17,781 nt of DNA, from assembly GCA_905199225.1 (NCBI GenBank), contig CAJKFS010000045.1, positions 1 through 17,781 on the forward strand, given 5' to 3'. This document shows, piece by piece, positions 14,722-17,781 of the stretch (positions are counted from its first letter, which is position 1; every line of letters starts with the position of its first letter). The notes beneath the pieces were generated by a model. It had not been told where the DNA came from. It made no database searches and saw only the letters and a program-made list of their open reading frames with translations. This stretch comes from an uncultured Collinsella sp. (lineage in GTDB: Bacteria > Actinomycetota > Coriobacteriia > Coriobacteriales > Coriobacteriaceae). The translations under genes were made by a program, and so were the position numbers.

Positions 14722-15480
14722 GTGCTCAAAGCAGTCGTTTTCGATATGGACGAAACGCTTCTTAGCATCAACCTCAACGCGTTCATCCTTCGCTATTTTA
14801 AGGATGTCTCTTCGATGCTCGCGGATATCGGGCGCCGCAGCCGCGGTGGCACGATGGCACGCCTCGGCACCATCCTGGTCGACCTCAACGCCAATCGCCG
14901 CAGCGGCACGGACAACCGCACCAATCTTGAGTTTTACCAAGAAGAGGTCGAGCGCCGATGCGGGATCCGCCTCTCCGATACCCTCATCTACGAGGCGTTT
15001 ACCTACTATGACCGCGAAGTTCTTCCGTACAAGAACGACGATGTCATTAACGCCCACGCCATGCCGGGCGCACACGCCGCGCTCCAGGCCGTACAGGACG
15101 CAGGGCTGCGTTGTGCGCTCTTTACCAACCCCAGCTTTCCCCAGGGGGCCATCGAGTGCCGCATGGGTTGGGGCGACCTGGCCGACGCTCCCTTTGAGCT
15201 CGTCACGCACATGGGAAACACCACCCGCTGCAAGCCCGATGCCACCTACTATCTAGAGCAGCTTCAGGTGATGGGGCTCGAGCCGCACGAGGTCCTTATG
15301 GTGGGCAACGATCCCAAGCGCGACTTCCCCAGTCCCGCCTGCGGCATTCAAACTGCCTATGTTGGCCAGGGAAAACCCGGCCGAGCCACCTGGCGCGGAA
15401 CCATGGAAGACTTCGCCCGCGACTTTAACGCCGTAGTAGAAGCCTTCTACGAACACCAAGTAGCCGACGAACTGTCGTAG
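14722..15480 (+). CDS. HAD-superfamily hydrolase
   Basis: A 252-residue haloacid dehalogenase-fold hydrolase, probably a phosphatase acting on a small phosphorylated metabolite. Seen in order: motif I VVFDMDETLL with nucleophile Asp8 and acid/base Asp10, a helical cap at about 15-110, motif II ALFTNPS, motif III Lys in RCKPDATYY, and motif IV MVGNDPKRDFPSPACGI. The GTG at 14722 puts motif I eight residues in and has AAAGG 7 nt upstream. The open frame continues 57 codons further up, but that part looks non-coding. The gene ends 46 nt before repeated element copy 2. The substrate cannot be deduced; Glu after the second Asp is a common subfamily trait, not a specificity marker. Confidence 0.85.
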   Translation: MLKAVVFDMDETLLSINLNAFILRYFKDVSSMLADIGRRSRGGTMARLGTILVDLNANRRSGTDNRTNLEFYQEEVERRCGIRLSDTLIYEAFTYYDREVLPYKNDDVINAHAMPGAHAALQAVQDAGLRCALFTNPSFPQGAIECRMGWGDLADAPFELVTHMGNTTRCKPDATYYLEQLQVMGLEPHEVLMVGNDPKRDFPSPACGIQTAYVGQGKPGRATWRGTMEDFARDFNAVVEAFYEHQVADELS

Positions 15481-15526
15481 GACCCCTCCCTCGCTCCAAA
15501 AAAAGCGCCACAGGTTGAGCATAAGT

Positions 15527-15638
15527 CAGCGAAAACGCCCCTAAGCGAGCAATGTGCCTTGAAAGAGGAGGGCATAGGCCTTCTGGCCATGCCCGACGAT
15601 TGAAAGGCAGATTGCCGCTTAGGGGCGTTTGCAGCGTC
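15527..15638. ncRNA. Structured repeated element, copy 2 (family unknown)
   Basis: Same architecture as 12431-12543. Flanks are CAGCGA (15527-15532) and GCAGCGTC (15631-15638). P1 is a perfect 15 bp (15533-15547 with 15616-15630) with a different sequence from copy 1 at 7 of 15 positions per arm. GCAA/TTGC, TGCCTT/AAGGCA (15555-15560 with 15604-15609) and loop GAAAGAGGA are shared. The terminal hairpin is GGGCAT-A-GGCC, loop TTCT, GGCC-ATGCCC (15570-15594). It lies between the 3' ends of the HAD gene (plus) and the cysteine desulfidase gene (minus). No T-run follows on either strand. Confidence 0.75.
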
Positions 15639-15643
15639 GACTG

Positions 15644-15671
15644 GTTACGCGGTTTGGTAAAACCGCGTAAC
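15644..15671 (-). terminator. Hairpin at the 3' end of the cysteine desulfidase gene
   Basis: A perfect 12-bp stem GTTACGCGGTTT/AAACCGCGTAAC with a 4-nt loop begins at the last-transcribed side of the stop codon (15671). No T-run follows on either strand, so it may protect the mRNA end or need a factor to terminate. It lies 5 nt from element copy 2. Confidence 0.45.
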
Positions 15672-16990
15672 TAACAAACCTGGGTTTTGCCGATCATGAT
15701 GTTGAGGATCTCGACGTCGGTGTCCTTCATGCCCACGCGGCCTACGTAGCCCATACTGGCGATCGTCTGCTCAACGGTATCTTGGATCAGGCCCTCGCCG
15801 GCGCGGAAGCCGCGGCCTTGCATGGCCATATCGTGGCCCAGAATCGCCGCATCGACGGCAGCCGAGATCTTGGCGGCACAGCTCGCCTTGGCGCCGTCGC
15901 ACACGATGCCGCCCACGTTGCCAAGCGTATTCGAGACCGTCGCGCCAATCTGTTCGCGCGTGCCACCGCACAGCCAGGTAATCGCAGCGCCGGCGCCGCA
16001 CGCAGCGCAAATAGCACCGCAAAACGCCGAGAGCGCACCAATATAGCTCTTGATATGCACGGCGATAAGATCGGACAGCATCACGGCGCGCACCAGGCGC
16101 TCGTGGTCGCAACGCAGGTACTCGGCATACTCCATGACGGGCAATGCGCAGGTAATGCCCTGATTGCCCGAGCCGCACACAATGGCGACCGGCAGCGCGC
16201 AACCGTTCATGCGGGCGTCGGACCCGGCGGCCGCACGGGCACGGGCGCGGCAGGCGACGTCATCGGCACGAGCACCCAGCAGCGTACGGCCCACCTCGGC
16301 GCCCCAAGCGTGCGCGAGGCCCTCAGCACTGATCGCGCCATTCAGCTCAATCTGACGCTCAACGGCAGCGCGGGCGTCCTCAATGTCACCGTCCTCGATA
16401 AAGTCGATGATGGCCTCGATCGACATGGGCGTGTCGGCGTTATCTGCCGCACGCTCGGCCACCACGCGCTCGGCGCAGGCGGCGCACTCCCCCGCCGACT
16501 TACCGCATACCGGAATACCGTCGAGCGTATGGCACGTGACATTAGTGTGGTGATCGGTAATCTCGACGACCGCGGTATGGCCCCCGGCCGTCGCAGTCAC
16601 CTTGATGTAGAGGTTGGGCACACCCTCGACAAGCGACACATCGCAGTAGTCCGCATCGGCAAGCAGCTCGGCCACGCGGGCGCGGTCCGCGTCATCGACG
16701 CTCTCGAGCACCTCGAGCGCGCTCTTGGCGTCGCCGCCCACGGCACCCAGCACGGCCGCGGCTTCAATACCATGCATTCCGCCCGAGTTGGGCACGGTCA
16801 CGCTCTTGACGTTCTTGATGATGTTGCCCGAGCAGGCAACATCCATATGATCGGGCTCGCAACCGAGCGTCTGGCTCGCCAGCGCCGCTGCATAGGCAAC
16901 GGCAATGGGCTCGGTGCAGCCGAGTGCACAGACAAGTTCGCGGTTCAAAACATCGCAAAACGCGGCGTCACGGATGGAATCGGTAGGCAT
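15671..16990 (-). CDS. cyuA: L-cysteine desulfidase (CyuA/YhaM, UPF0597 family)
   Basis: This family breaks L-cysteine into pyruvate, ammonia and sulfide with an oxygen-sensitive iron-sulfur cluster, and is related to the L-serine dehydratase alpha domain. The protein has 439 residues, the usual length. Seen: LVCALGCTEPIAVAYAAA with Cys25, the family's first cluster cysteine; SGNIIKNVKSVTVPNSGGMHGI at 54-75; CGSGNQGI at 272-279; SAFCGAICAACGAG at 321-334; and GGIVCDGAKASCAAK at 360-374. The ATG at 16990 has AGGAG 6 nt upstream. A short open frame with a stronger ribosome binding site overlaps the start. Older annotations may call it a serine dehydratase subunit; I prefer desulfidase from the LGCTEP motif. 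Cysteine catabolism would fit anaerobic growth and sulfide supply to MetY (inference). Confidence 0.9.
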   Translation of the reverse strand: MPTDSIRDAAFCDVLNRELVCALGCTEPIAVAYAAALASQTLGCEPDHMDVACSGNIIKNVKSVTVPNSGGMHGIEAAAVLGAVGGDAKSALEVLESVDDADRARVAELLADADYCDVSLVEGVPNLYIKVTATAGGHTAVVEITDHHTNVTCHTLDGIPVCGKSAGECAACAERVVAERAADNADTPMSIEAIIDFIEDGDIEDARAAVERQIELNGAISAEGLAHAWGAEVGRTLLGARADDVACRARARAAAGSDARMNGCALPVAIVCGSGNQGITCALPVMEYAEYLRCDHERLVRAVMLSDLIAVHIKSYIGALSAFCGAICAACGAGAAITWLCGGTREQIGATVSNTLGNVGGIVCDGAKASCAAKISAAVDAAILGHDMAMQGRGFRAGEGLIQDTVEQTIASMGYVGRVGMKDTDVEILNIMIGKTQVC

Positions 16991-17027
16991 AGGTATCTCC
17001 TGCTTGCATAACGGGCTGGGCTCTCAA
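16968..17027 (-). CDS. Possible 19-residue leader ORF overlapping cyuA
   Basis: A TTG at 17027 has AAGGAGGT (17042-17035) 7 nt upstream, the strongest ribosome binding site nearby. It opens a 19-codon frame (MRAQPVMQAGDTYAYRFHP) that ends in TGA at 16968-16970, inside cyuA in another frame. It could couple or tune cyuA translation. It contains no cysteine and no obvious stalling motif. Translation is not proven; the strong site may instead aid ribosome loading for cyuA. Confidence 0.3.
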   Translation of the reverse strand: MRAQPVMQAGDTYAYRFHP

Positions 17028-17149
17028 AAAAGTTACCTCCTTTATTTGATAACAATGCATCAAAAACCGCAACCATGGTTCCGGCGGACGGCGCTCGAGC
17101 ACAAATTGGTGGCATTATTCATGAGAAGCCAATCTTGTTGCATGCTAAA

Positions 17150-17178
17150 GCGTTTGACCAAAAAACGCCCGAGCGTTT
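17150..17178. repeat. GCGTTT/AAACGC repeat cluster upstream of rpiB
   Basis: GCGTTT (17150-17155), AAACGC (17163-17168) and GCGTTT (17173-17178) lie about 85-110 nt before rpiB. They can pair as alternative small hairpins or act as operator half-sites. A -35-like TTGACC (17154-17159) overlaps the first copy. No convincing -10 accompanies it. Confidence 0.25.
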
Positions 17179-17260
17179 ACGCAAGAGTCGCGTTATCATG
17201 CAGTCGAAAGCGGTAAACACCTTTAGCATTTGCGCCGCACAGACCAGAGAGGAACCATCC

Positions 17261-17728
17261 ATGAAGATCGGTATCGGTAACGACCACGCCGCCGTCGAGC
17301 TCAAGAACATCATCTCCGAGCACCTGAAGGAGCGCGGCTGCGAGGTCGTGAACTTTGGCACCGACACCTCCGAGAGCTTTGACTACCCCATCGCCGGCTA
17401 CAAGGTGGGCAAGGCAGTTGCTAACGGTGACGTCGACCTGGGCATCCTGATCTGCGGCACTGGCGTCGGCATCAGCCTGGCCGCCAACAAGGTCGAGGGC
17501 GTGCGCGCCGTCGTGTGCTCCGAGCCCTTCAGCGCCAAGCTCTCGCGCATGCACAACAACACCAATGTGCTTGCCTTTGGCGCCCGCGTCGTGGGCTCCG
17601 AGCTCGCCAAGATGATCGTCGACGAGTGGCTTGACGCCGAGTTTGAGGGCGGCCGTCACGAGCGTCGCGTCAACCTCCTCAATGAGATCGACCACACGCG
17701 CGGCCTCAAGGTCGTCGACGAGGCCTAA
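17261..17728 (+). CDS. rpiB: Ribose-5-phosphate isomerase B
   Basis: This enzyme interconverts ribose 5-phosphate and ribulose 5-phosphate in the pentose phosphate pathway. The protein has 155 residues, typical for the RpiB/LacAB family. Seen: IGNDHAAVELKN with Asp8-His9, the catalytic-type Cys65 in ICGTGVGISLAANKVEGVRA at 64-83, HNNTNVLAFGARVVG at 98-112, and a tail EGGRHERRVNLLNEID. The ATG at 17261 has GAGG 8 nt upstream. The open frame reaches further back without family similarity. It reads divergently from cyuA across a 270-nt gap. LacA/LacB galactose-6-phosphate isomerases share the fold, but a lone copy outside a lac operon favours RpiB. Confidence 0.93.
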   Translation: MKIGIGNDHAAVELKNIISEHLKERGCEVVNFGTDTSESFDYPIAGYKVGKAVANGDVDLGILICGTGVGISLAANKVEGVRAVVCSEPFSAKLSRMHNNTNVLAFGARVVGSELAKMIVDEWLDAEFEGGRHERRVNLLNEIDHTRGLKVVDEA

Positions 17729-17781
17729 GGCACCCAACGCCACAAGATAACGGTAAGGGGCCCGCCCGGAACACACATCCG

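Noticed and set aside
12431..15638. The two repeated elements as a CRISPR array, integron attC sites or an insertion sequence pair.
   Set aside because: Only two copies 3 kb apart with no spacers, no integrase or transposase nearby, and the flanking CAGCG repeats are identical at both sites, so they are part of the element and not target-site duplications.

Overview
This is a high-GC bacterial chromosome segment with ordinary housekeeping and metabolic genes on both strands. GTG and TTG start codons recur (modB, rpsA, yigZ, the HAD gene). The RNase P RNA is of the ancestral A type. Gene content (fluoride-type CLC, L-cysteine desulfidase, C_GCAxxG_C_C redox protein, Tat-type ModA lipoprotein, four-domain S1) and composition suggest an anaerobic gut actinobacterium of the Coriobacteriia, perhaps Collinsella or a relative. 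That placement is inference from overall character, not a database match.

Layout. 1-4304 (minus): a molybdenum block made of moeA, a MoaB/Mog-type gene, an intrinsic terminator, then modA and a modB that runs off the left edge. ModB has an unusual ~210-residue exported N-terminal domain. 4519-6989 (plus): a CLC-F-like fluoride/proton antiporter and a diacylglycerol-kinase-family lipid kinase. 7011-10941 (minus, in order of transcription): an O-acetylhomoserine sulfhydrylase, an MFS transporter, xanthine phosphoribosyltransferase and a GGQ release-factor-like protein. Two intrinsic terminators in this block sit directly against the ribosome binding site of the next gene. 11172-11618 (plus): a C_GCAxxG_C_C protein. 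11686-14406 (minus): rpsA, then rnpB, then yigZ. 14722-15480 (plus): a HAD hydrolase. 15671-16990 (minus): a CyuA-type L-cysteine desulfidase. 17261-17728 (plus): ribose-5-phosphate isomerase B.

The most striking signal is non-coding. Two ~112-nt elements, at 12431-12543 and 15527-15638, share a conserved core inside a perfect 15-bp outer stem. The outer stems differ at 7 of 15 positions, every difference is compensated on the opposite arm, and an inner stem carries one more compensated pair. This is the signature of a selected RNA (or single-stranded DNA) fold. I do not recognise the family. A second, weaker structured region lies at 13008-13130 between rpsA and rnpB.

Functional links. ModAB would import molybdate, and MoeA with the MoaB/Mog protein would insert it into molybdopterin. 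The sulfhydrylase and the cysteine desulfidase both handle sulfide and sulfur amino acids but lie 5 kb apart. Most other neighbours look independently transcribed, each closed by its own hairpin terminator.
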